Assembly (NCBI GenBank): GCA_022826755.1
Contig: JAJDUG010000005.1
Location: 83,492 to 147,491, forward strand
DNA length: 64,000 bases
Direction of reading: 5' to 3'
Source of the DNA: Acidobacteriota bacterium
GTDB lineage: Bacteria; Acidobacteriota; Terriglobia; Versatilivoradales; Versatilivoraceae
Part shown: positions 36,832 to 45,314 of the stretch, piece by piece
Layout: the number at the start of each line of letters is the position of its first letter
Position numbering within the stretch: the stretch's first letter is position 1
Notes under the pieces: model-generated
The model's database searches: none
Told to the model about the DNA's origin: nothing
The model's input: only the letters and a program-made list of their open reading frames with translations
Made by a program: the position numbers and the translations under genes

Positions 36832-38229
36832 ATGTCGGCAAAAACCCTCACCTCGGCACTGTTGGCTGTCCTGCTTGGCCTGCACTGGGCTGGGCTCTCC
36901 GAGACCCTTCCCGGCAGCGCGCCTCCCCAGGGAACCGAGAGTCAGAAGCAGGTGGTGCAGCACCTGTTCGACTTCCTGGACCAGAAGGAAGGGGCCCTGG
37001 AAGCCTTCGAGGCCGAATGGGAGATGAGCCTGGCTCCGATGGTGGTGGAAACCCTGCGTTTTTTTGCCCCGCGCCAGGAACTCCTGTTCGACGACGAGAC
37101 CCCGGCAGGCAGGTTGTGGGACTTGCTGGAGAGAAAGACCGGCCAGGACGTGGATCGGGACCTCTACCCCATGATGGAGTGGGTGTGGGAACAGGATTTC
37201 GAAATGCATCCCTTCTATCCCGCCTTCAAGGCCGAAATCCACGCCCCCATCGACGAGCGGTTTCACTGGTGGTTCTATCCCGGCATGAAGCACACCATCC
37301 GGCTGGACGAGATCGTCTGGGGCGGAGTGAAGGTGGACGGCATCCCCCCTCTGGAGCACCCCAGGTTCATCGAGGCCGGCGAGGCCGCCTATCTGGAAGG
37401 GACCGACGTGATTTTCGGAGTGTACCTCAACGGCGAAGCCAAGGCCTATCCCAAGCGCATCCTGGCCTGGCACGAGCTGTTCAACGACACCGTGGGGGGC
37501 ATGGAGGTGAGCTGCGCCTACTGCACCTTGTGCGGATCAGCCGTGCTCTACGACCAACAGATCGGCAAGCGCCAGTTCGACTTCGGGACCAGCGGCTTTC
37601 TCTTCCGCTCCAACAAGCTCATGTACGACCGCCAGACCCGCTCGCTCTGGTCGGCCCTGGAAGGGGTTCCCGTCGCCGGCAAGCTGGTGGGGTCGGGACT
37701 GAAGCTGAATCGGCTGCCCATCGTGACCACCACCTGGAGCGCCTGGAGAAAAAGCCACCCCCGAACCCGGGTGCTCTCGCTGGAAACGGGCCATCGGAGG
37801 GACTATGGCGAGGGCGTGGCCTACCGCGCCTACTTCGCCACTCAGGAATTGATGTTTCCGGTCCGCTATCGGGACAGCAGGCTCAGCAACAAGCAGGAGG
37901 TGGTGGCCCTGCTGCTGGAGGGAGAGGCAGTGGCCTACGACACCGCCTTCCTGGGCAAGAACCCGCTCTACCAGGACCGGGTGGGCGGGCAAGCGATCGT
38001 CATCTTGACCGACCGGTCGGGAGCCAACCGGGTTTACGACGCCGCCGGAGTGACCTTCACCCGCTGGAACCGCAAGGCCAGGCTGACCGACAGCCGCGGG
38101 CAATCCTGGAAGGTCAGCGAAGAGGCCCTGACCAACAAAGGCGGAGAGAAACGCTTGCGGCTTCCCGCCCATCGGGCCTTCTGGTTCGGCTGGCACAACC
38201 AGTTCCCCAACTCCCACCTGGTGCGTTAA
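36832..38229 (+). CDS. DUF3179 domain protein, exported
   Basis: The ATG at 36832 has GGAG five bases upstream and gives a signal peptide MSAKTLTSALLAVLLGL; the frame begins at 36793 without support. The 465-residue product contains the DUF3179 signature NDTVGGMEVSCAYCTLCGS, with paired cysteines (CAYCTLC) that could bind metal or form a disulfide, then QFDFGTSGFLFRSNKLMYD and SLWSALEGVPVAG. DUF3179 proteins are exported and of unknown function. The stop overlaps the convergent heptaheme-TPR gene by four bases. Confidence 0.87.
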   Translation: MSAKTLTSALLAVLLGLHWAGLSETLPGSAPPQGTESQKQVVQHLFDFLDQKEGALEAFEAEWEMSLAPMVVETLRFFAPRQELLFDDETPAGRLWDLLERKTGQDVDRDLYPMMEWVWEQDFEMHPFYPAFKAEIHAPIDERFHWWFYPGMKHTIRLDEIVWGGVKVDGIPPLEHPRFIEAGEAAYLEGTDVIFGVYLNGEAKAYPKRILAWHELFNDTVGGMEVSCAYCTLCGSAVLYDQQIGKRQFDFGTSGFLFRSNKLMYDRQTRSLWSALEGVPVAGKLVGSGLKLNRLPIVTTTWSAWRKSHPRTRVLSLETGHRRDYGEGVAYRAYFATQELMFPVRYRDSRLSNKQEVVALLLEGEAVAYDTAFLGKNPLYQDRVGGQAIVILTDRSGANRVYDAAGVTFTRWNRKARLTDSRGQSWKVSEEALTNKGGEKRLRLPAHRAFWFGWHNQFPNSHLVR

Positions 38230-41018
38230 TTTCGGTTTATTTCCTCCATCAACCCGGCCGCGCGGGCTGCGTCCAGTTCCTTCAGCTTGTCGTATTGTTC
38301 CAGAGCCGCGGTCCTGTCTCCAACCGCCAGGTAGGCCAGCCCAAGCTCGAAGAGGGCCTCGACGTCTCCAGGCCGGAAACGAAGAACCTGCCTGAGGGCG
38401 GGGATCGCCTGTCGCGGCTGTCCCAAGCGGGCGTGGGCCTCCCCAATGAACTGGTGGAGTTGGACCAGGTCGGGCTTGATGCGGGTGGCCTCCTGAAAGG
38501 CCCGAATGGCCTCCGGCAGGCGCCCCAGTTGCACGTAGGCTGTCCCAAGATGGAGGTGAGCCTGCAAGGATTCGGGCTGCAGGCGCACGGTTTCCCGGAA
38601 GGCCTCACTGGCCTCCTGGTGCCGGCCCAGTTGGCCGAAGGCGGCCCCCAGGTTGGACCAGGCTTCGGCAAAGTCGGGCTTGACCTCGATGGCTTGCTGA
38701 AAGGCGTCCACCGCCTGCCGGAATTGTCCCGTCTGGCCGTAAGCCAGGCCCAGTTTCAAACGGGTCTGGACGTCCGCGGGGTTGATGCGGACTACTTGAG
38801 CCAGGGCGGCGGCGGCCTCCTGCCATTGCCCCATTTGTCCAAGCACCAGACCCAGGTTGGAGTAGGCTTCACCGTTTTCGGGATCGATCCGAACCGCCTC
38901 CCGAAAGGACTCCACCGCCTCCGCCAGGCGCCCCGCCTGGCCGAAGGCCACTCCCAGGCTGGAATGGGCTTCGGCATAGTCGCTCCTGAGGCCGAGCGCT
39001 TCTTCGAAGGATTGGATGGCTTCCTCCTGACGGCCCAGCTCATTCTGGGACAGACCCAGGTTGTAATGGGCTTCGGCATCCTCCGGCTTGAGGGAAATGG
39101 CCTGCCGGAAGGCGCTGACGGCTTGCTCGTGGCGGCCCAGTCCCGCCCGGGCCACCCCCAGCGAGCGGTATACCCCCGGACGATTGGGTTCGATCTGCAG
39201 TGCACGATGAAACTCCCGGGTGGCTTCGTCGACCTGACCCTTCTGCAGAAAAATGGTTCCCGAGTTGGCATGGGCGTCCGCCGAGAGAAGATCGCTGCGC
39301 ACAGCCAGTCGAAAATGTTCCAGCGCCGCCTCGATCTGTTGCCGCTCCTTCAGGATCAGTCCCAGGCCGTTGTGGGCGGCGGCGTGGCCGGGATTGAGGC
39401 GAAGGGCGTGCCGGTACTGCTCGGCAGCCTCCTCCGGACGGCCCTGCTTCCTCAGCACCTCCCCCAAGCGGAAGCGGGCGGGCGCCAGCTCCGGATCGGC
39501 CTCCAGGGCGCGTCTCAGGGGAGTTTCGGCTTGATCCAGGTCCCCCGACTCCACCTGCACCAGGGCCAACTGAAGGTAGGGCTCAGGGCTGGTCCCCTGC
39601 CATTGGGGCAGGGCCAGCTCGAGTCGGTCCACCCCCCGGGCAAAATGGACCGGTGACTGAATCTCTCCCAATCCCCGGTAGATTTCCCGTTCCGAAGCCG
39701 GCAACGCATCCGGTTGATGCAGCACCACCTGGTCGGGCGTGGGGGAGTGGTCCTCCCTGAGGGGCGCCAGCAGGTCCTCTTGGGGAGGGTGGCGCTGAAT
39801 GAAATGATCGGTCATCACCACGTGGACCGCGTCCTGGGTGCGGCGCTGGGGCATGTGGCAGCTCGTGCAGTCGCTCTCTCCGGGATCCGGATGAGCCTGC
39901 GGCGAGACCTTGGCGTGACAATCCAGGCAACGTTCCCGATAGTGCCGCACCGCTTCCTCCCCGCGGGGAGCGTGATGGGGATCGTGGCAGGTGGTGCAGG
40001 TCATCTTTCCCCGGCTCCCGATAAAGCAGGGCGACCGGCGCAGGCGATAGCTGCTGCTGTCCACCTCGAACCGCTCGCTCAACTCCCGGGTCTCGGGATC
40101 GACCAGGTCGAACCGGACGGCGTAATCCGCCAGGGGTTCGCCCGGACGGTAGGAATAGACCGCGCGCCCGAAGCGCTGCAGGTGCGGGCCGGCGGTGGCC
40201 ACCGGCAGGTGGCACTGCATGCAGACCTCCATCTCCCGCTCGGGTCCCAGGCGGACCGGATTCACCATGGTCCGGCGGATGTCGGCCGCATCCGTCGTGC
40301 CGCTGGACACCAGCTCCAGGTGCCGGGCCCCGGGGCCGTGGCAGCGCTGGCAGTCGATCCCCGACGGCAGTTCCCGGGGAAAGCGGCTGCCGAGCCCAAG
40401 GTGGTCCGAGGGTTCCGGAAGGGGCGGATAGGCGTTGTGGCAGAACATGCATTCATGGGTCACCTGACGGCTGAAATCCTCATGGTCGGGCCGGTCGTAG
40501 CCGGGACTCATGGCCCAGCGCTGCTCCTGGGAATACCAGCTCGCCGGCAATTGCCTCAGCACGCCGCCGGCGTCCAGATTGAGGTAGCTGCGGGCGTGGT
40601 TTCCCGAGCCGATGATGTGGGTGACCTCCATCTCGAAGACGTTGTGCTCCGTCCCTTGGGCATCCAGTTGGTAGCGCTTCTGGTAGAACCGATCGCCCCG
40701 TTGAATCATCCGATAGTGGCGGTTGGAGAGCTCATGGTAGAAGTGGTTGTTGAGGGTGTAGTCCTCGATGACGTTTTCAGCGGAGGGCCGGTAGAAGGAT
40801 CGGCCCATGGCGACTTTTCCGTAGCTCTCGTAGATGTCGGCGTGACAAGGCTGACACAGTTGGGGATCGACATATTGCGACGAGGAGGGATCGACTGGAA
40901 CCTGGGACCCAATCGCCAACCCGATGAGACCCAGACCGACCGCCGCCCCGGCGCCCACGCCGAGCCACCGCCTGAGCGTCAAGGAAGATCCACTTCTGAT
41001 AATGGGTGCAGCGTTCAT
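38226..41018 (-). CDS. Heptaheme c-type cytochrome fused to TPR repeats, paralogue 2
   Basis: The 930-residue product is the longest of three paralogues. A membrane anchor or uncleaved signal (LGVGAGAAVGLGLIGLAIG, about 19-37) precedes CQPCH at 55-59, followed by CMFCH, CQRCH, CMQCH, CTTCH, CLDCH and CTSCH, seven in all. The VTHIIGSGNHARSYLNL block is conserved. The C-terminal half is made of about twelve TPRs with near-identical helices (for example EAHYNLGLSQNELGRQEEA), three or so more than paralogue 1. Fusion of the heme part to TPRs suggests an assembly platform for other periplasmic proteins; that is inference. Confidence 0.85.
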   Translation of the reverse strand: MNAAPIIRSGSSLTLRRWLGVGAGAAVGLGLIGLAIGSQVPVDPSSSQYVDPQLCQPCHADIYESYGKVAMGRSFYRPSAENVIEDYTLNNHFYHELSNRHYRMIQRGDRFYQKRYQLDAQGTEHNVFEMEVTHIIGSGNHARSYLNLDAGGVLRQLPASWYSQEQRWAMSPGYDRPDHEDFSRQVTHECMFCHNAYPPLPEPSDHLGLGSRFPRELPSGIDCQRCHGPGARHLELVSSGTTDAADIRRTMVNPVRLGPEREMEVCMQCHLPVATAGPHLQRFGRAVYSYRPGEPLADYAVRFDLVDPETRELSERFEVDSSSYRLRRSPCFIGSRGKMTCTTCHDPHHAPRGEEAVRHYRERCLDCHAKVSPQAHPDPGESDCTSCHMPQRRTQDAVHVVMTDHFIQRHPPQEDLLAPLREDHSPTPDQVVLHQPDALPASEREIYRGLGEIQSPVHFARGVDRLELALPQWQGTSPEPYLQLALVQVESGDLDQAETPLRRALEADPELAPARFRLGEVLRKQGRPEEAAEQYRHALRLNPGHAAAHNGLGLILKERQQIEAALEHFRLAVRSDLLSADAHANSGTIFLQKGQVDEATREFHRALQIEPNRPGVYRSLGVARAGLGRHEQAVSAFRQAISLKPEDAEAHYNLGLSQNELGRQEEAIQSFEEALGLRSDYAEAHSSLGVAFGQAGRLAEAVESFREAVRIDPENGEAYSNLGLVLGQMGQWQEAAAALAQVVRINPADVQTRLKLGLAYGQTGQFRQAVDAFQQAIEVKPDFAEAWSNLGAAFGQLGRHQEASEAFRETVRLQPESLQAHLHLGTAYVQLGRLPEAIRAFQEATRIKPDLVQLHQFIGEAHARLGQPRQAIPALRQVLRFRPGDVEALFELGLAYLAVGDRTAALEQYDKLKELDAARAAGLMEEINRN

Positions 41019-41039
41019 GTCAGCCAGCAGAGCATCTTC

Positions 41040-41112
41040 GTGCCCCTTCGTGCAAACCTATATTCCCCTTTGCGTCTTTCTTGGCGGCCCTTCGTGGATC
41101 ACTCTTTTTGTC
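41040..41112 (-). repeat. Dispersed intergenic repeat, module A variant
   Basis: CCCTTCGTGC, TTTCTTGGCGGCCCTTCGTG and GATCACTCTTTTTGTCGTTG match the reversed A module (AAAAAGAGTGATCCACGAAGG and following). It lies wholly between the start of one heptaheme-TPR gene and the stop of the next. Confidence 0.65.
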
Positions 41113-41123
41113 GTTGTTCCAAG

Positions 41124-43544
41124 CTAATCCCGAGGCCGATCACCAGGGGCTTGCCGGTTCATCTGCTGCTTCAGCACTTCAGCCTGCCGGTTCGCGCCCA
41201 GGCGCTTCAATGTCTCGTACTCATTCTGCGCCGCCTCCCTGTTCCCCAGCGAGAGATGAGCCATTCCCAAAAAGAACCGGATTTCGGGATCCCGTGGCCG
41301 GATGGCCGCCGTCTTTTGAAAAGCCTCGAGGGCCTCGGGCAGTCGACCCAGTTGGGCATAGGCCAGGCCGAGGCTGGAAAGCCCCCCAGCATCGTCCGGC
41401 CTCAGCCGGACGGCTTCCCGAAACGCCGCCAGGGCTTCTTCCAACTGTCCCAGTTCGTTGTGGGCCACCCCCAAATTGTAATGATAGTCGGCGTCTTGGG
41501 GATTGAGTTGGATGGCTTGGCGGAATGCTTCGACCGCCTGCCCTGTTCGGCCGGCTCGTGCCCGAGCCAAGCCCAGACTGTAGTGAGCCTCGGAAAGGTC
41601 GGGCTTGAGGCGAACCGCCTCGGAGAAGGCATCCAGGGCTTGCGGTTGCCGGCCCAACCTGGACAGGACCGTACCCATATTGAGATACACCTGGGCGTTG
41701 GCGGGTTCAATGCTCAAGGCTCTCTCAAGCTCCTGAACGGCCCGGTTCCAATCCCCCTGCTGAAGATAGGCTGTCCCCAGGTTGGCAAAACCCTCGGCCA
41801 GAAAGGGGTTGTGCCGCACTGCCCTGCGAAAGTGGGCGATGGCCGATTCGCTCTGTCCCTGGCCCTTCGCGATGAGCCCCAAACCGATTTCGGCTTCTCC
41901 ATAGGTGGGATCGGCATCCAGGGCCAGCCGGTAGTGGCGGACGGCCTGGTTCCATTTCTCCTGCTCCCTCAGCATGTCCGCCAGCCTGGTGCGGGCAATG
42001 ACCATGCGGGAATCCAAACCCAGGGCCTGGCGCAAACGAACCTCTGCCGCGTCCGGTTCGCCGGCCTCCAGCAAAGCCTTGCCCCATTCGGCAAAGAATT
42101 CGGGGTGCGAGGAAGTCCCCGGGCTCAAGCGGGGCTTCAGCTTGCTCAGTCCCTGCCTGAGATGGGAGGGCGACTGGATCTGTGCCAACCCCCAATAGAT
42201 GTCCCGTTCCGATGCCGGGAGGGCTTCCGGGTCGTTCAGGACCACCGCCCCTTCATGGGGCGTATGGTTTTCCTCGAGCGGGGCCAGCAGGTCCCGGGCA
42301 GGCGGACGGCGCTGAATCCAGTGATCGGTCATCACCACGTGGACGGCGTCCTCGGTCCGCCGGCTGGGCATGTGGCAAGCCACGCAATCGCTTTGAGACG
42401 GTTGCGGATGGACCTGGCTCGACAGGCCGGGGTGGCAGCTCATGCAGCGCTGGCGAAAATGTCGAGCGGCTTCCGGCCCTCGCGGAGTCCGATGGGGATC
42501 GTGGCAGGTGGTGCAGGTCATGGCCCCCCGGCTCTCCAGGAAACAGGCTGACTGGAGCAGCCGATAGGCAGTGCTGTCGATCTCGAACCGGTCCGCCGGC
42601 TTGCCGGGGTCGGGTCCCAGCAGGTCGAAGTGAACGATGTAGTCATCCAGCGACTCCCCGGGGCGGAAGGAATAGACCGAACGCCCGGCCCTTCGGATTC
42701 GGTCTCCCAGGTTGCCCAGGCTGGACTGGACGTGACACTGCATGCAGACGTCCATCTGGCGCTCCGGACTCAAACGGTCCGGATTGAGGATGGCCGCCCG
42801 GACGGTCTCCATGGGTGCCTCTCCGCTCGACAGCAGCTCCACATGCCTCGCACCCGGACCGTGGCAGCGCTGGCAGTCGATGCCCGAGGGCAACTCCCGG
42901 GGGAAACGGCTCTGTTGCCCGTAGCGGTCGCTGGGCTCGGGAAGCCGTGGATAGCCGTTGTGGCAGAACATGCAGGAGTGGCCGACCCTGCGGCGGAAAT
43001 CATCGTGGCGGGACTGGTCGTAACCCGGACTCATCCCCCAGCCCTTGCCCTGGGAATACCAGCTCACCGGCAATTGCCGCAACACCCCGTTTTCGTCCAG
43101 GTTCAGATAGGTCCGGGCGTGGTTGCCGGAGCCCATGATGTGGGTGACTTCCAGTTCGAAGACGTTCTTTTCCCTGCCCTGGTCGTCCAGTTGGTAGCGT
43201 CTCTGGTAGAACTTCCCCTTGCGCCGGACCATCTGGTAGTGGCGATTGGAGGGCGCGTGAAAGAAGTGGTTGTTGGTGGTGTAGTCCTCGACGACGTTGG
43301 CGGGGGAGGGCTTGTAGAAGGAACGCCCCATGGCCACCTGTTGATAGCTCCGGTAGATTTGGGCGTGGCAGGGCTGGCAGGTCTGCGGGTCGACGTAGCC
43401 GGAAACGGAATCGGCCCTGGAAACCTGGTCGCCATCGTGCCCAACCAGGACAACGCAGCAGGCAGCCAGCAGCACCGCAATCCACAGGAAAGTGGAGAGT
43501 GGAGAGTGAAGAGTGAATAGTTTTTTGATCGATGCGTTACGCAT
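41124..43544 (-). CDS. Heptaheme c-type cytochrome fused to TPR repeats, paralogue 3
   Basis: The 806-residue frame has a membrane/signal segment WIAVLLAACCVVLV (21-34) and seven CxxCH sites (CQPCH 56-60, then CMFCH, CQRCH, CMQCH, CTTCH, CMSCH, CVACH) with the conserved VTHIMGSGNHARTYLNL block. About nine TPRs follow (for example EAHYSLGLARARAGRTGQA). The first 20 codons are unusual: the start ATG and KKLFTLHSPLSTF are encoded by a GTGGAGA-type simple repeat and adjoining repeat core, with no convincing ribosome site. The true start could be a nearby alternative codon, or the repeat supplied a new start. Tandem with paralogue 2, 105 bases apart. Confidence 0.82.
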   Translation of the reverse strand: MRNASIKKLFTLHSPLSTFLWIAVLLAACCVVLVGHDGDQVSRADSVSGYVDPQTCQPCHAQIYRSYQQVAMGRSFYKPSPANVVEDYTTNNHFFHAPSNRHYQMVRRKGKFYQRRYQLDDQGREKNVFELEVTHIMGSGNHARTYLNLDENGVLRQLPVSWYSQGKGWGMSPGYDQSRHDDFRRRVGHSCMFCHNGYPRLPEPSDRYGQQSRFPRELPSGIDCQRCHGPGARHVELLSSGEAPMETVRAAILNPDRLSPERQMDVCMQCHVQSSLGNLGDRIRRAGRSVYSFRPGESLDDYIVHFDLLGPDPGKPADRFEIDSTAYRLLQSACFLESRGAMTCTTCHDPHRTPRGPEAARHFRQRCMSCHPGLSSQVHPQPSQSDCVACHMPSRRTEDAVHVVMTDHWIQRRPPARDLLAPLEENHTPHEGAVVLNDPEALPASERDIYWGLAQIQSPSHLRQGLSKLKPRLSPGTSSHPEFFAEWGKALLEAGEPDAAEVRLRQALGLDSRMVIARTRLADMLREQEKWNQAVRHYRLALDADPTYGEAEIGLGLIAKGQGQSESAIAHFRRAVRHNPFLAEGFANLGTAYLQQGDWNRAVQELERALSIEPANAQVYLNMGTVLSRLGRQPQALDAFSEAVRLKPDLSEAHYSLGLARARAGRTGQAVEAFRQAIQLNPQDADYHYNLGVAHNELGQLEEALAAFREAVRLRPDDAGGLSSLGLAYAQLGRLPEALEAFQKTAAIRPRDPEIRFFLGMAHLSLGNREAAQNEYETLKRLGANRQAEVLKQQMNRQAPGDRPRD

Positions 43545-43600
43545 CTTGGCAATCTCGCGCAGTCGTTAAAAAAGTGCAACCAGGTCAAAAGGCCCCTGCC
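43490..43600. repeat. GTGGAGA simple repeat plus shared core
   Basis: AAGTGGAGAGTGGAGAGTGA overlaps the 5' end of the gene at 41124-43544. It is followed by a palindrome GATGCGTTACGCATC (43531-43545) and a core (43540-43593) alignable with 24195-24250: GCATCTTGGCAATCTCGCGC against GCATCTTGTCGATCTCGGCG, then an A-run and AGGTCA-AGGC. Confidence 0.65.
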
Positions 43601-43618
43601 GGCTTGTCGGGAACACCC

Positions 43619-43985
43619 CGGTTTCGCGCTGCATGCGACGGGGGTAAAAAGAGCTATCCACGAAGACACACGAAGGACGACCAAGGGCCACCAAGAAAGA
43701 CCAATGTTCTTGACCCACTCAAAGGGAACGCCCCTTGGGTTCGGGTGAGGAAAAATGCAGCCAGTCGGCTTCCCGTGCCACAGCCTCTCGTCCTGTCAAT
43801 CCTGTGCATCCTGTGCATCGATGTTCAATTAGGTAGAAAACCGGATCAACCGGACAGGGTCCTTGTTGCCGACAGGCCACGAAGAAAACCCGAAAGAGAT
43901 CCATTCCTATTTGTGCCCATTCGTGGTTCGTCTTTATTAACGATCCCCTGTTTCACTCCCGGATGATCCGCCCCGTCGCCCGGGG
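43619..43985 (+). repeat. Full-length composite dispersed repeat
   Basis: This is the longest complete copy, about 365 bases. The left end is GGTTTCGCGCTGCATGCGAC; module A is ATCCACGAAGACACACGAAG; then comes a middle with TTCTTGACCCACTCAAAGGG and CCCCTTGGGTTCGGGTGAGG. Module C is CTCGTCCTGTCAATCCTGTG to GGACAGGGTCCTTGTTGCCG; module B is CCATTCGTGGTTCGTC; the right end is GGATGATCCGCCCCGTCG. The copy at 63735-64000 matches it through A, middle and C. It carries no plausible gene and sits in a 518-base gap. Confidence 0.85.
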
Positions 43986-43995
43986 CGCAAACCCT

Positions 43996-44065
43996 CTCAC
44001 CACCCCTCACCCCTCAACCTTCATCCTTCAAACTTCACACTTCAAACTTCACACTTCAAACTTCA
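43996..44065. repeat. Simple tandem repeat (TTCAAACTTCACAC)n
   Basis: The tract contains CACCCCTCACCCCTC units, then repeated CTTCAAACTTCACA units up to the stop codon of the gene at 44063-44884. The stop codon (TGA, reverse of 44063-44065) is itself made from the repeat sequence. Confidence 0.75.
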
Positions 44066-44884
44066 AAGGTCCAGCTTCCCGTCGGTGATCATCTTCTTCA
44101 GCTTGAAGGAAGTCTTCACCTTCAGAGGGCCCTGACGGCTCACGAACCGGGCTTCCCCGTCCCTCAGTTCCAGGGACCGTCCTGCCTCGGTGACCCGGGG
44201 AAAAAGGAAGAGAGCCATGGGGAACCGAAGGGTCTCCGGACCCACGAACTGTACCGGGGCGATCTTTTCGGGCTTGCGCTTTCCAGCCAGCAGGAAGGTC
44301 TTCCCCTCGATCTCCTCCAGGGTTGCGCGGCGGTAGAACCTGGAAACCGAGCCGGCCACGGCGATGATGTGATGGCGGCGTGATTGCCCGTGAAGCGCCT
44401 GCATCTGTTCCTTCAGGTCCAACCCCCGGAGCTGGCGAAGCCGGCCGATGGATTGACGGACCCTGAGAGAGGAGTACCAGAAGACGCGATAGCGTTCGGC
44501 CGCGCGCCTGGCGCCGCCATCGCGAGACTCCCCCTGCCGGATGGAGTTGCGCGGGTCGTCCAGCGGGTCGTCGGAACGGGAGGCCATCCGCTGGTCCACA
44601 TCGCCGGATCGGGTGGGATCGGGAGGACCTTGGGGGTCCAGTGACGGCCAGGCGGCTCGTTCACTCCTCAGGTCTCTCTCATAGCCGTCCCCCGAGGGGA
44701 TGACGAAGAGGTGGGACTTTCCCCAGGGGGATTTTCTCAGAACCTTGCGAGCCTCCTCTCGAGTCCACTCCTGAAAGGGCTTCTTCTGCCACTGACCACC
44801 CACCGGCAGGACCAACCCCAGACCCAGAACCAACAGGGTGAGGGCACTTGCAACCCCGCAACGGCGGTTGATTACGATTGACAT
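44063..44884 (-). CDS. Exported protein of unknown function
   Basis: GGAGG lies seven to eleven bases before the ATG at 44884. The 273-residue product has a signal peptide (ALTLLVLGLGLVLPVGGQ, cleavage near residue 31), followed by FQEWTREEARKVLRKSPWG, a pattern I associate with uncharacterised acidobacterial exported proteins often found near GWxTD families. A charged, Asp/Arg-rich linker (residues about 75-130) precedes a beta-rich C-terminal half (KTFLLAGKRKPEKIAPVQF, KVKTSFKLKKMITDGKLDL). No enzyme motif was recognised. The gene ends inside a simple tandem repeat, so its last codons may be recent. Confidence 0.6.
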   Translation of the reverse strand: MSIVINRRCGVASALTLLVLGLGLVLPVGGQWQKKPFQEWTREEARKVLRKSPWGKSHLFVIPSGDGYERDLRSERAAWPSLDPQGPPDPTRSGDVDQRMASRSDDPLDDPRNSIRQGESRDGGARRAAERYRVFWYSSLRVRQSIGRLRQLRGLDLKEQMQALHGQSRRHHIIAVAGSVSRFYRRATLEEIEGKTFLLAGKRKPEKIAPVQFVGPETLRFPMALFLFPRVTEAGRSLELRDGEARFVSRQGPLKVKTSFKLKKMITDGKLDL

Positions 44885-44974
44885 GCGCCACCTCCAACCT
44901 CGACGGCAGTGCCGCAGTGACCCGGCCGAGTCCCCGCCGTGCCATGCGGATCATGCACGGAAAACCAGCCGATC

Positions 44975-45300
44975 ATTAACGAACTTGAACCACGAATGGA
45001 CACGAATATTCACGAATAGACAAAAAGACACATGGATATCCTTCAACGACAATCGGCACAGAAACGATTCTGCAAATTTGTTACTTTGTTATCCCTTCCC
45101 GTCCTTCGTAGAAAACCTCCTCGATTTCGGCTGTCGCCCTCCCAATGAACTTCTCATCCAGTTATTGGTGTTCATTCGTGTCCATTTGTGGTTCGTCGTT
45201 TCGCTTGGCGAACCCCTCTTGAGGTTCCTCCAACGCCTTGGTGTGTCATCGTCGTCCTTTGTGGCTCTTCGTGGCTATCTCTTCTTTTGTTGGTCTGTCC
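44975..45300 (-). repeat. Composite dispersed repeat in reverse orientation
   Basis: GAACCACGAATGGACACGAA opens the stretch at its left. Bases 45100-45300 hold AGTTATTGGTGTTCATTCGT, CCATTTGTGGTTCGTCG, CCAACGCCTTGGTG and CGTCCTTTGTGGCTCTTCG with CTCTTCTTTTGTTG. It resembles 27622-27785 and the reverse of 53757-53905. It fills most of the 430-base gap; no gene is seen. Confidence 0.75.
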
Positions 45301-45314
45301 AAGGCGACGCCTCG

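Noticed and set aside
36795..39656. Plus-strand open frame of 953 codons
   Set aside because: It runs off-frame through the DUF3179 gene and antisense through the second heptaheme-TPR gene; both real products have recognisable motifs in their own frames.
39714..42551. Plus-strand open frame of 945 codons
   Set aside because: Antisense to two heptaheme-TPR genes; no domain or signal, and spans the gap between two genes.
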